Source: Halobacillus sp. Marseille-Q1614 (lineage in GTDB: Bacteria; Bacillota; Bacilli; Bacillales; Halobacillaceae). From it: a DNA stretch of 64,000 bases. Below, piece by piece: positions 48,092 to 57,063 of this stretch. The notes beneath the pieces were generated by a model. It did no database searches. It saw nothing but the letters and a program-made list of their open reading frames with translations, and had not been told where the DNA came from. Both the position numbers and the translations under genes were made by a program. Position 1 is the first letter of the stretch, and each line of letters starts with the position of its first letter. The DNA lies in contig NZ_CADDWH010000001.1 in the NCBI RefSeq assembly GCF_902809865.1, positions 2,418,001 to 2,482,000 on the forward strand, in the 5' to 3' direction.

Positions 48092-48802
48092 CTAAAAATC
48101 ATACTCCTCCAGGATCTTTTGTGTAATTAAATCGTATCCCTTTTTATTCGGGTGCAGTTCATCACTAAAGTATTCGGTTGACTTTTCCTTAAAGAGATCA
48201 TTTGTCGATATGAACTTAATCTTCTCATAGTCGCCTACAAGATCTTTACTCGTATCATTCCAATCTGTGACCACTTCTTCAATTTCTGCAGAATCAGGAT
48301 AAGGGTTATAAAGACCTAAGAATAAAATGGGTGCATCAGGATTCTCTTCTCTAATAATCTTAAAAATTTCTCTTAGATTATTTACATAGTCTTCTTTTCC
48401 TTTTTGAATACGCTCATCATAGAGAGGCTGCAAGTCATTGCCGTTACTTTTAATTAAATCGTTCGTCCCAATAAAAATGACAAAGTACTCGGCATCACTT
48501 AACTGCATTTCTATATCCGGCCGGTTGATTTGTTCTAATAAACCGTCGGTCTGCTGGCCGGGGATTCCAAAATTCTGTACGGAAACTTTGCCTTGTTTGT
48601 TTTCCGTCAGCAGTTTTCCTAAATTTTCTGCATAGCCAGCCCCTGATTCATCTCCTACTCCATAAGTTAAGGAATCTCCTAATGCAAAAAGGTCTTCTTC
48701 CTTCGTAGCAGCTATATCATTTTGCTGATTAGAATTTATATACCAGATTACAGCTGCGATGATTAGAACCGCTGCTGCTGCAATTCCTATTATTTTTTTC
48801 AT
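48092..48802 (-). CDS. Membrane-anchored SGNH/GDSL esterase
   Basis: A 236-residue SGNH hydrolase. One N-terminal helix (MKKIIGIAAAAVLIIAAVIW) anchors it outside. Block I is FALGDSLTYGVGD (nucleophile Ser), block II Gly in QNFGIPGQQT, block III Asn in IFIGTNDLIK, and block V DELHPNKKGY supplies Asp and His. Similar to YpmR-type lipases or acylhydrolases; the substrate is unknown. Convergent with yfkAB, divergent from the ger operon. Confidence 0.9.
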   Translation of the reverse strand: MKKIIGIAAAAVLIIAAVIWYINSNQQNDIAATKEEDLFALGDSLTYGVGDESGAGYAENLGKLLTENKQGKVSVQNFGIPGQQTDGLLEQINRPDIEMQLSDAEYFVIFIGTNDLIKSNGNDLQPLYDERIQKGKEDYVNNLREIFKIIREENPDAPILFLGLYNPYPDSAEIEEVVTDWNDTSKDLVGDYEKIKFISTNDLFKEKSTEYFSDELHPNKKGYDLITQKILEEYDF

Positions 48803-48953
48803 GATGATCCTCCTCTATCTGTCTAGGATTGTAAACTTCCCTTTTCCTAATGCTGTTAAACCGTAATTGTCTCCTAAACTAAATTCTAATTTTATAGAAT
48901 ATTTTTCTTCCCTTAAGGCGACAATGATAAAAAAAGGACGAGGAGCTGCGTTT

Positions 48954-50453
48954 ATGAAAACGAATAATTCAAACGGTGAATCTTCATCGGTTCAATCTGC
49001 AGATTCACAGCCGATCTTTCCGGATATCGAAAAGAATATCGATCATTTAAAAATGCTGCTCGGGCGTCCTTTTGACCTGACTTACCGAGTATTTAACTAT
49101 AAACATTCTTCGTTTGCCATTGTTTATATAAATGGATTAATCAGTAAAGAAGACATCGAACTGAGCGTCATTCCCCCGCTTATGCGCTGGTTTAAGGAAA
49201 ATGACTCTTTAAAAGACCGGTTAATAGAAGATTTTGAGCAGCATATTCAGATTCCCCAAACTCTGAAGAAAACAGAAAAGCTCTCTAAAGCTGCCGAAGC
49301 GATTCTGCGAGGCCATGTTCTGATATTCGTTAACAAGAGTGATAAGGCATTTTTAATAGCTGATCAGCGCTGGGAGACCAGGTCTATTGAAGAACCAGCT
49401 TCGCAGACGATGGTTAGAGGACCAAGGGAAGGATTTGTTGAAACACTCGCCGTTAATTCCACCCTTATCCGGAGAAGAATTACAAACCCTAAACTACGTT
49501 TCAAAAGATTTACCGTGGGCGAGCTGAGTCAGACCTCTGTTTTCATTACTTATATTGATGGTTTAGTAGATGAGGAGGCACTAGACCTCGTTTATGACCG
49601 GTTAATGAACAGTAAAATCAAAGAAATTTTCGAGACCGGAATGCTGCAGGAAGTGTTGGAGAAAAAAGGATACTCCCCTTTTCCTACATTAATAGATACC
49701 GAACGCCCTGATGTGGTCTGTGCGGCTCTTACAGAAGGAAAGCTGGCGATCATGATGGAAGGTTCGCCTTTCGCATTAATTGGACCGGCCACCTTTATTT
49801 CTTACTTTCAAACAGCTGAGGATTACTATAACCGTTTTGATTTATCTACTTTTTTGCGCTGGATCCATATGCTGGCTTTCATTATTGCTTTTGCCCTGCC
49901 GGCATCTTATGTAGCACTAACTACTTTTCATCAGGAATTAATCCCTACTGATCTTCTTATCAGCCTGGCTGCTCAGAGGGAAGGTCTCCCCTTTCCTGCC
50001 ATTGTTGAAGCTTTAATTATGGAGTTTATCTTTGAAATATTAAGGGAGGCAGGCATTCGCATGCCAAGGCCGATTGGGCCTGCTGTTTCAATTGTAGGGG
50101 CTATCGTAATTGGTGAAGCCGCTGTTTCGGCCGGACTTGTGTCCCCTGCTATAGTAATCGTCGTTTCCTTGACCGCAATTGCCAGCTTTGCGAACCCCTA
50201 CTATTCTATTGCAGGCTCGATTCGTATCCTAAGATTTGTGCTGATTATATTTGCCGGAACAGCCGGAGTATTTGGAATGATGATTTTTTCATTAATACTA
50301 TGTGTACACCTCGTTTCCTTGCAGTCGCTGGGGCGCCCTTTTATGTATCCATTTGCGCCATTTTCTTTAAAGAAACAAATAGATACGATCTTGAGGTTCC
50401 CCCTATGGTGGAGTTCCCGTCAATCCAAAAAGAAACAGGGGGCAAAAACATGA
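48954..50453 (+). CDS. Spore germination receptor subunit A (GerA family)
   Basis: A 499-residue GerAA/GerKA/YndD-type subunit. A cytoplasmic N-terminal part (about 1-300, LKMLLGRPFDLTYRVFNY, AVNSTLIRRRITNPKLRFKR) precedes four to five helices (about 300-480) with AFALPASYVALTTFHQELIP, IMEFIFEILREAGIRMPRPI and GPAVSIVGAIVIGEAAVSAG. These complexes form nutrient-gated channels in the spore inner membrane. The ATG at 48954 follows GAGGAG. It overlaps the gerC-like gene by 4 bp (ATGA). Which germinant it senses cannot be told. Confidence 0.93.
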   Translation: MKTNNSNGESSSVQSADSQPIFPDIEKNIDHLKMLLGRPFDLTYRVFNYKHSSFAIVYINGLISKEDIELSVIPPLMRWFKENDSLKDRLIEDFEQHIQIPQTLKKTEKLSKAAEAILRGHVLIFVNKSDKAFLIADQRWETRSIEEPASQTMVRGPREGFVETLAVNSTLIRRRITNPKLRFKRFTVGELSQTSVFITYIDGLVDEEALDLVYDRLMNSKIKEIFETGMLQEVLEKKGYSPFPTLIDTERPDVVCAALTEGKLAIMMEGSPFALIGPATFISYFQTAEDYYNRFDLSTFLRWIHMLAFIIAFALPASYVALTTFHQELIPTDLLISLAAQREGLPFPAIVEALIMEFIFEILREAGIRMPRPIGPAVSIVGAIVIGEAAVSAGLVSPAIVIVVSLTAIASFANPYYSIAGSIRILRFVLIIFAGTAGVFGMMIFSLILCVHLVSLQSLGRPFMYPFAPFSLKKQIDTILRFPLWWSSRQSKKKQGAKT

Positions 50454-51655
50454 AGCGTATCTTTTTTATCCTCTTTTGCACGCTTGGTTTGATAAGCGGG
50501 TGCAGCGGACAACAGGAATTAGATGATCTGCTTATTCTTACAGGTATAGGTGTAGACTTAGGAGAAAATGAAGAGGTAAAGATCACCTTTCAAGCAACAA
50601 ACCCTCAGTCAGAAGCTGGTGGTCAGTCTGTTGCAGGCGGAGTGAGTCAGGCGAATGCCTATACTTTTGAAAGTGAAGGAAAAGATATTATTGAAGCGGT
50701 AGAAAACTCTAAGAATTTAATATCACGTAAACTATTTTTTCCTCATATCTCAACACTCGTTATAAGTGAAGAATTTGCAAAGGAAAGAGGGGTGGACCTT
50801 CTTGTTAATTTTTTGTAGCGTCATTATGAAATAAGAGACAGTTATTTAGTGTTTATTGCGAAAGAGGATACAGCGAACCATATTTTAAACACATTTCCTC
50901 CCTTGGAAAACTCATCCGCTCAGAACATGGAACAGTTAATTTATATGCCCAATAGCAAGTTGAGTTTGAAAGACGGGATAAAATTAGAAGATTTTATCCG
51001 GTGGAGGTATGCTGATCAGCAGGATCCTGTAGTTACTGGTATAGAGAAGGTCAGTAAAGAATATGACTCTTCAAGCTCTGAAACATTAAACAATATTGAA
51101 GGAAATATGAATGCCGTCCGTTTAACAGGGTTTGCTGTATTTAATAAATCCCGTTTAGTCGATTGGCTGTCAGAAAAAGATTCGATTGCCTGGAGTATTA
51201 TCACTAAAAAAACGAACAAGGTAAAATCCTATAATATCAGCTGCCCTGAAAACAAAGGAAAAGGATCCATTCAATTTTTATTAAAAGAAATGAAAATAAA
51301 AGCGAAGCCTAAACTTAAGAATAGTCAATTAACCTACGATTTGCAGCTAAAAGGCCACCTTTCCTTACAAGGTCTTCATTGTGACTATAAACTTTCAACG
51401 ACAAAGGGAATCACAGAGCTTCAAAAAGTAATAAATGACTCGATAAAAAAAGATTTGGAGACCGCCGTAACAAATGCTCAGAAGCAAGGGTTAGACTATT
51501 TCGGCATTCGAAACCAGATTTCCAGAAACTACCCAAAACAATGGAAGAAAGAAAAGGACAACTGGGGAAACTTATATGAAAACATGAAAGTAAAAGCCGA
51601 TGTAAATATCTATATAGAATCCACCGGAGCGAGAGTCGATAATAATGAAGAATAA
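50450..51655 (+). pseudogene. Spore germination receptor subunit C (Ger(x)C lipoprotein) interrupted by an in-frame TAG
   Basis: A 401-codon Ger(x)C reading frame with a single TAG at 50816-50818 (codon 123). Before it: lipoprotein signal MKRIFFILFCTLGLISGC (Cys18), LDDLLILTGIGVDLGENEEV and ISRKLFFPHISTLVISEEFA. After it, in the same frame: RHYEIRDSYLVFIAKEDTA through NLYENMKVKADVNIYIEST, the normal C-terminal Ger(x)C domain. The sequence either side aligns as one continuous gene, with ...VNFL-stop-RHYEIR, consistent with a GAG-to-TAG change. Full-length product would need readthrough. Sequencing error is possible. Neighbours gerA, gerD-like and gerB are intact. Confidence 0.88.
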
Positions 51656-51815
51656 TAAAAAAACACTAAAAGAAAAATTATTTATTTCTGGAGTATGGGT
51701 GTTTTCGTTCGTGTATGCCTTTTCCTATATATGGGACATCAATATTCCGATCACTGAAGGGCTGAAGGGGATTTATGAGCCTGTCTATGAAGCTTTATTT
51801 GGAGGTAAAACATGA
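51645..51815 (+). CDS. Small membrane protein of the ger operon (putative GerD-subunit-like)
   Basis: A 56-residue ORF, MKNNKKTLKEKLFISGVWVF, then SFVYAFSYIWDINIPITEGL and an amphipathic C-terminal KGIYEPVYEALFGGKT. One clear hydrophobic helix (about 13-30) follows a basic start. It overlaps the end of the gerC frame by 11 bp and overlaps the gerB ATG by 4 bp (ATGA), so it is embedded in the operon. Small (60-80 residue) fourth genes that modulate GerA-type receptors have been reported in several bacilli as D subunits; equating this with them is inference. No Shine-Dalgarno was assigned with confidence. Confidence 0.72.
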   Translation: MKNNKKTLKEKLFISGVWVFSFVYAFSYIWDINIPITEGLKGIYEPVYEALFGGKT

Positions 51816-52903
51816 AGATTAAGCTTTCCAATTATCAGTTTTTTAGTGTTGTTTTTAACTTTATCATTTTCAGCTCCATTCTCATGGCTCCGGCGCTTAC
51901 GGTTGCAGGGGCTAAGCAGGACGGATGGATCTCCATGCTGCTGGCGACAATCATAGGATTACTCTTAATGGCGCTTTACCTTTTCCTATTTAAAAAATAT
52001 AATTACCCTTCTCTGTTTGAACTAATGGATAAAGCAGCAGGCAAATGGGGCGGAACCATTATTAACTTGCTTATTATTTTCTATGCTATCCATCTTGCCG
52101 CTCTTGTTGTTCGAAATCTTAGTAATTTCATGGTAGTGAGTGTTATCCCTTACTCTCATCCCTGGGTTTATCAAATTATGATTCTTGTACTCGTATCCTA
52201 CACAGCAGTGCTGGGTGTGAAAAAGCTTTTTCTCGTAAGTGAATTATTGTTTCCCTTGGTCATATTGTTCCTGCTGGGTTCACTGCTTTTAGTCACTGAA
52301 GAATTCGACTTTCTAGAGATAAAACCTATTTTCAACACTGGTTTCGCCCCTATTTTTGAAGGGGCTTACCCTACCTTAGGCTTCCCGTTCATTGAAGTTC
52401 TGATATTAAGTACCTTCCTTCAATATATGGAGAAGAAAGAAAAAGCTATGATGACCTTTTTATCCGGAATCGCTGTCGGCGGCCTTATTCTGTCAGTGAC
52501 CGTTTTTTTTATCATTGGAGATGAAGGCGCCTATATGGTAGGACGAGAATCCTATCCAACCTATTCCGTACTGAGAGATATCGACTTTATCACTGTCTTT
52601 GAAAGAGTAGAAATCCTGATGGCCGTCGCCTGGATAAATGGTTTATTCGTTAAAATAACGGCATGCTTCTTAGTAGCCATGATTGGCTTGCAGCATTTAG
52701 CAAAATCGTCCAATTATTATTTCTTTGTTATACCAATCGGTGTACTTATTTGGGCAATGAGTAACCATTTGCATAAGTCTATTATGGATTTCAATAACTT
52801 TGTAAATACGAGCTGGACCTTATATTGGTTTTCCCTTTACTTTTTTATTATCCTAATATTTTTGATTGGTTTCATGAGAAAAGTAAAGGTCAATACATCC
52901 TAG
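51812..52903 (+). CDS. Spore germination receptor subunit B (GerAB/ArcD/ProY transporter family)
   Basis: A 363-residue amino-acid-permease-like subunit with ten helices. Start MKIKLSNYQFFSVVFNFIIF; PALTVAGAKQDGWISMLLAT, GFPFIEVLILSTFLQYM and a GerB-type end (WAMSNHLHKSIMDFNNF) are typical. GerB subunits hold the germinant pocket. The ATG overlaps the previous small gene; GGAGG lies 8 bp upstream. Confidence 0.92.
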   Translation: MKIKLSNYQFFSVVFNFIIFSSILMAPALTVAGAKQDGWISMLLATIIGLLLMALYLFLFKKYNYPSLFELMDKAAGKWGGTIINLLIIFYAIHLAALVVRNLSNFMVVSVIPYSHPWVYQIMILVLVSYTAVLGVKKLFLVSELLFPLVILFLLGSLLLVTEEFDFLEIKPIFNTGFAPIFEGAYPTLGFPFIEVLILSTFLQYMEKKEKAMMTFLSGIAVGGLILSVTVFFIIGDEGAYMVGRESYPTYSVLRDIDFITVFERVEILMAVAWINGLFVKITACFLVAMIGLQHLAKSSNYYFFVIPIGVLIWAMSNHLHKSIMDFNNFVNTSWTLYWFSLYFFIILIFLIGFMRKVKVNTS

Positions 52904-52950
52904 CAGGAAACCTTGCAGATTATTTACAAACAGATATATAGGAAACAATG

Positions 52951-52986
52951 AAAAAAGCCTGTTGAGAGCTTTCAACAGGCTTTAAT
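52951..52986. terminator. Bidirectional terminator between ger operon and cysI
   Basis: AAAGCCTGTTGA/TCAACAGGCTTT stem with A- and T-runs on both sides, between convergent transcripts. Confidence 0.88.
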
Positions 52987-52993
52987 CAATAAT

Positions 52994-54733
52994 TTATTTA
53001 TTTCCTGCCCCTTCTTCCATCTTATGAAAATCAAGGCCGGAGTTTACTTTTTCTACATACCCCGCGCGAATGACAAAATCTCCGAAATGTTCATTTTCTT
53101 TACGCTCTTTTGCATAGTGAGAAATGATAGGCTTGAGCTCCTGAAGGATTTCTTCTTCGCCAATATTCTCCCGGTACATTTTATTTAATCTATCCCCTGC
53201 AAATCCTGCGCCTAAATACATGTTGTATTTACCCGGGGCTTTACCGATAAAGCCAATTTCACCAAGCGCCGGGCGTGAGCAGCCATTTGGACAGCCGGAC
53301 ATGCGGATAATGATCTCCTGATCACGCAGCCCTTGTTCATCAAGCATATCTTCAATTTTATCAATTAATGAAGGAAGGTAGCGTTCGGACTCTGCCATCG
53401 CAAGACCGCACGTAGGAAAAGCAACACACGCCATTGAATTCCGTCTGAGTGCCGAGTTTTCTTTTCCATCTGTTAATCCATAACTTGCGACGAGCTCATC
53501 GATTTTACCTTTTTGCTCCTCGGACACATTAGAGATGATCAAGTTCTGATTAGCGGTCAGCCTGAAGTCACCCGTATGCACTTTGGCAAGTTCACGAAGA
53601 CCAGTCATCAGCTTATAATCTTCCGTATCTCTCACCCGGCCATTTTGAATGAAAAGAGTGAGATGCCATTTCCCGTCTCCCTTTACCCAGCCGTAACGGT
53701 CGCCATTATGGTCAAAATTATAGGGACGTGCTTCCTCAACACTCCATCCTAATCTTTCGTTTAACTCATTTCGAATCCAATCGAGACCTTTCCGATCGAC
53801 CGTATACTTAAATCTGGCATTTTTTCTTTCTGAGCGGTTTCCATAATCGCGTTGAATCGTAAGGATTTTTTCACCGACTTCAATCATCTGTTCTGGCTTG
53901 CAGAAGCCGATTACGCGCGAGAGTTGAGGATATGTATCTGTATCCCCGTGGGTCATCCCCATTCCGCCGCCTACCGCAATATTAAAGCCTTGCAGCTTGC
54001 CACCTTGCAGGATCGCAATGAATCCCAGATCCTGTGAATAGATATCGACATCATTAGAAGGAGGCACTGCAACACCGATTTTAAATTTCCGTGGTAAATA
54101 AAGCGGGCCGTAGATCGGTTCGGATTCCTCTTCACCCCTGGTGTCGGCCACTTTCTCTTCATCAAGCCATATCTCATGATAAGCTCTCGTTCTCGGGAGC
54201 AAATGTTCACTGAGCTTACGGGACCACTCATACACTTCTGCATGAACATCAGACTGATAAGGAATTGAGTTACACATAACATTTCGATTTACATCCCCGC
54301 AGGCAGCAATCGAATCCATCAGCGCTTCGTTCATCCCTTGAATTGTATTTTTCATATTCCACTTTAAAATGCCATGGAGCTGAAATGTCTGTCTTGTCGT
54401 AAGCTTCATTGTACCGTTGCCGTATTTCACCGCGAGCTCATCCATCGTCAGCCACTGCTCAGGGGTGGCGACACCTCCCGGCAGTCGTACACGGATCATA
54501 AACTGATAGTTCGGCTCAAGCTTTTGTTGTTTACGCTCATTGCGGACATCCCGGTCATCCTGCATATAACTCCCGTGGAATTTAAGCAGCTTTGTTTCTT
54601 CATCAGGAATTCCCGCACTTAATCGTTCAGCGAAGCTTTCCGTCAGGTTCCCTCTTAAGAAATCACTGCGTTCCTTTATATCTTCCATTTCACTGGGAGG
54701 GCCGTGCTGTTCAGGAAATCTATTTTTTGTCAT
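52994..54733 (-). CDS. cysI: Assimilatory sulfite reductase (NADPH) hemoprotein beta subunit
   Basis: Reduces sulfite to sulfide with six electrons from CysJ. The 579 residues contain substrate and siroheme-contacting stretches [17 protein letters not shown] and [18 protein letters not shown], and the four cluster/siroheme cysteines in [15 protein letters not shown] and [19 protein letters not shown] (C-x5-C...C-x3-C). The ATG follows GAGAGGAG. Second gene of cysJI, 19 bp after cysJ, under an S-box riboswitch. Confidence 0.96.
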   Translation of the reverse strand: MTKNRFPEQHGPPSEMEDIKERSDFLRGNLTESFAERLSAGIPDEETKLLKFHGSYMQDDRDVRNERKQQKLEPNYQFMIRVRLPGGVATPEQWLTMDELAVKYGNGTMKLTTRQTFQLHGILKWNMKNTIQGMNEALMDSIAACGDVNRNVMCNSIPYQSDVHAEVYEWSRKLSEHLLPRTRAYHEIWLDEEKVADTRGEEESEPIYGPLYLPRKFKIGVAVPPSNDVDIYSQDLGFIAILQGGKLQGFNIAVGGGMGMTHGDTDTYPQLSRVIGFCKPEQMIEVGEKILTIQRDYGNRSERKNARFKYTVDRKGLDWIRNELNERLGWSVEEARPYNFDHNGDRYGWVKGDGKWHLTLFIQNGRVRDTEDYKLMTGLRELAKVHTGDFRLTANQNLIISNVSEEQKGKIDELVASYGLTDGKENSALRRNSMACVAFPTCGLAMAESERYLPSLIDKIEDMLDEQGLRDQEIIIRMSGCPNGCSRPALGEIGFIGKAPGKYNMYLGAGFAGDRLNKMYRENIGEEEILQELKPIISHYAKERKENEHFGDFVIRAGYVEKVNSGLDFHKMEEGAGNK

Positions 54734-54752
54734 TCAAAAGCTCCTCTCTCTA

Positions 54753-56561
54753 TTAATAAACATCACGCTGGTATCGTTTTTCTTTACGCATCTCATTAAG
54801 ATAGGTGTTCGCTTCCTCTTCGTTCAATTCTCCCTCTTTCTGAATGATCGCAAGCAGCGTGTCCTGGACGTCCTTCGCCATATACTTTTCATCCCCGCAT
54901 ACATAAACATGGGCCCCGGCCTGCAGCCATTCATACAAAGCTTCACTCTGTTCAAGCATACGATGCTGAACATATACTTTTTCTGAAGTATCCCTGGAAA
55001 ATGCGATATCCATTTTAGTCAGCACGCCTTCCTTCAGCCATCTCTGCCATTCAGTCTGATATAGAAAATCAGTAACAAAGTGCTGTTCCCCGAAAAATAG
55101 CCAGGAACCTCCTGAAGCTTCCGTCTCCTCCCTTTCTTCCAGGAAAGCACGGTAAGGAGCAACCCCTGTTCCTGCCCCTATCATAATAATTGGAGTGTCA
55201 GGGTTTTGAGGCAGCTTGAAGTTTTGGTTGCGCTGAACAAATACCGGCAGGGTGGAACCTGGCTCAGATCGTTCTGAACACTGCACAGAGCAGACGCCGG
55301 AGCGTTCTCGGCCATGGGCATCATACCTTAAGGCACCGATTGTAAGATGCACTTCATCAGGATTAGCTTTCTGGCTGCTTGCAATCGAATACAGACGGAC
55401 AGGAATTTTGCGTAACACTTGTATAAAGTCCTGTGGCTTCACTTCCCATGGACCATAATCCTGAACTAAATCGAACAAGTCTCGGCCATAGATGTATTCT
55501 TTAAGGATTTCAGCGTTCTCGGGTGCTGTCAGTTTTTTAAGTGGATCACTGCCTGTTAAGTCAGCTGCTTTTTCTAATAATGGCTTAGTAAGACTTGTAA
55601 TCTCAAAAGTAGACAACAATGCGGCACGGATCGCCCGCAGGTCTCCCTGCTTATTAATCGATACACTTTCTTCAGGATTCCATCCCATAAGTTCAATCAG
55701 CTTGTTGACTAATTCAGGGTCATTTTCAGGGAAAATTCCCAGGCTGTCGCCAGGCTCATATTCAAGATTAGACCCCTCAAGATCAATTTCTAAATGACGC
55801 GTTTCTTTGTTCGACCCACGTCCATTCAGGTTAATATTTTCTAACACTTCCGCCTGGAAAGGATGGCTTCGTGAGTAAGAAGGCTGGCTATCCATATTGA
55901 CAACTGAAGCGGGAGCAGCCCCATGTGACTGCTGCTCTTCCTGGCCTTGAGCAATTTCATTTAAGACCCCATTAAACCATTCATTAGCCGGCTCTTCAAA
56001 ATCCAAATCACAATCTACGCGGGAGAAAATCCGCTCCCCGCCTAGCTCTTCTAACCGCTTATCAAAATCTTTACCTGTCTGGCAGAAAAATTCGTAAGAG
56101 CTGTCTCCAAGTGAGAGTACCGAATACCGAACCCCTTCTAATTTCGGTGCCCGTTTGCTGTGAAGAAAATCATAGAAAGAGAGCGCATTATCCGGCGGAT
56201 CCCCATCACCATGGGTACTTGTAAGAACAAGCAAATCCTCTACTTTCTTTAAAGATTTAGGCTTAAAATCATCTAAAGAAGCGACGTTCACCTGATAATC
56301 CTGCTGCTTTAATTTCTGTGAGAACTCATCAGCCAGCGACTGACAGTTTCCTGTATGAGAACCATATAAAATTGTAATTTCCCTCGTTTTACTTGGGCTG
56401 CTTCCGGCATTACTGACCTGTGTTTCTGCACCATTTGCTAAAGGTGCAGCTAAGTAACCGCTCAGCCACAGCCTTTGGGCTTCTGTAAGAGTAGGCAGCA
56501 GCTGATTGAGCTGTTCGGCCTGCACTTGATCAAACGGACTGTTCTTTTCTTTAAGTTGCAA
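54753..56561 (-). CDS. cysJ: Sulfite reductase (NADPH) flavoprotein alpha subunit
   Basis: Transfers electrons from NADPH through FAD and FMN to CysI. The 602 residues hold a flavodoxin domain (about 60-205: TILYGSHTGNCQSLADEF, LTSTHGDGDPPDNALSF, SLGDSSYEFFCQTGKDF), an FAD domain (RLYSIASSQKANPDEVHLT, GVCSVQC) and an NADP domain (MIGAGTGVAPYRAFLEER, VYVCGDEKYMAKDV). The start is a TTG at 56561 giving MQLKEKNSPFDQ, as in B. subtilis CysJ, 5 bp after GAGGTGG; a GTG three codons earlier overlaps that site. Confidence 0.95.
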   Translation of the reverse strand: MQLKEKNSPFDQVQAEQLNQLLPTLTEAQRLWLSGYLAAPLANGAETQVSNAGSSPSKTREITILYGSHTGNCQSLADEFSQKLKQQDYQVNVASLDDFKPKSLKKVEDLLVLTSTHGDGDPPDNALSFYDFLHSKRAPKLEGVRYSVLSLGDSSYEFFCQTGKDFDKRLEELGGERIFSRVDCDLDFEEPANEWFNGVLNEIAQGQEEQQSHGAAPASVVNMDSQPSYSRSHPFQAEVLENINLNGRGSNKETRHLEIDLEGSNLEYEPGDSLGIFPENDPELVNKLIELMGWNPEESVSINKQGDLRAIRAALLSTFEITSLTKPLLEKAADLTGSDPLKKLTAPENAEILKEYIYGRDLFDLVQDYGPWEVKPQDFIQVLRKIPVRLYSIASSQKANPDEVHLTIGALRYDAHGRERSGVCSVQCSERSEPGSTLPVFVQRNQNFKLPQNPDTPIIMIGAGTGVAPYRAFLEEREETEASGGSWLFFGEQHFVTDFLYQTEWQRWLKEGVLTKMDIAFSRDTSEKVYVQHRMLEQSEALYEWLQAGAHVYVCGDEKYMAKDVQDTLLAIIQKEGELNEEEANTYLNEMRKEKRYQRDVY

Positions 56562-56703
56562 AAATACCACCTCGCCAAATTTTATAAAATCGTAAGACCC
56601 CTGATGGAAAAGGATACAACCCTAGGTTAGAATCACTCCCTATACACTATGTAAGTCAGTGTAATCATAGTTGTTTAGTCGGGTATTTACATAAAATAAT
56701 AAA

Positions 56704-56734
56704 TAGCCCCTCTTCCAAATAAGAAGAGAGGCTA
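56704..56734 (-). terminator. S-box-controlled terminator before cysJ
   Basis: Minus strand TAGCCTCTCTTC/GAAGAGGGGCTA stem with a 7-base loop, followed by TTTATTATTTTATG. Its 5' arm and loop (CTTCTTATTT) are complementary to the 3' P1 strand of the aptamer (AAATAAGAAG), giving the antiterminator alternative. Confidence 0.85.
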
Positions 56735-56757
56735 ATCAATATCATTATGATTCCTTC

Positions 56758-56868
56758 TTCTTATTTTTCAGGTCATCCCTGCTGGAATTGGCACAGTATC
56801 TGAAAAAGAAATCCAGACCCGTTGCCGAGGCTTCAAAGGGCCAGTCCCTCCACCTCTCTCAATAAGAA
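56758..56868 (-). ncRNA. SAM-I (S-box) riboswitch of cysJI
   Basis: Minus strand, 111 nt. Conserved core present in order: AGAGAGGTGGAGGGACTGGC, CCTTTGAAGCCTCGGCAAC, GTGCCAATTCCAGCAG and GATGACC, with P1 AATAAGAA closing. High SAM should form the terminator and stop expression. Found from memory of the consensus and near perfect. Confidence 0.96.
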
Positions 56869-56904
56869 AGCCGCTATGAAATTTTAAGGCAATTAATGGT
56901 ACAT

Positions 56905-56933
56905 ATCTTATGCTTTATTGAGCCAATTGTCAA
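56905..56933 (-). promoter_or_regulatory. Promoter of cysJI
   Basis: Minus strand TTGACA (56933-56928), 17 bp, TAAGAT (56910-56905), about 30 bp before the S-box. The rest of the 56934-57012 gap holds only the amylase terminator. Confidence 0.75.
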
Positions 56934-57012
56934 TACATTTTGAAAAAAATCCTACAATTCCGATCAGTATTAAATTGTCCTTACAGCTATTTAGTACCGG
57001 GTACCGATACAT

Positions 57013-57059
57013 AAAAAAACGTACCAGGTACCGAATGATAAATCATCGGATCCTGGTAC
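57013..57059 (-). terminator. Terminator after the amylase gene
   Basis: Minus strand GTACCAGGATCCGATGA and the complementary arm ending CGGTACCTGGTAC form an imperfect long stem (one internal mismatch), followed by GTTTTTTT. Confidence 0.82.
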
Positions 57060-57063
57060 CTGA

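Noticed and set aside
48880-48945. Sigma-G type promoter before the ger operon (GAATA ... AATGATA)
   Set aside because: The spacing is 21 bp instead of about 17, and the -10 is a poor match; forespore control is expected but not shown by this sequence.
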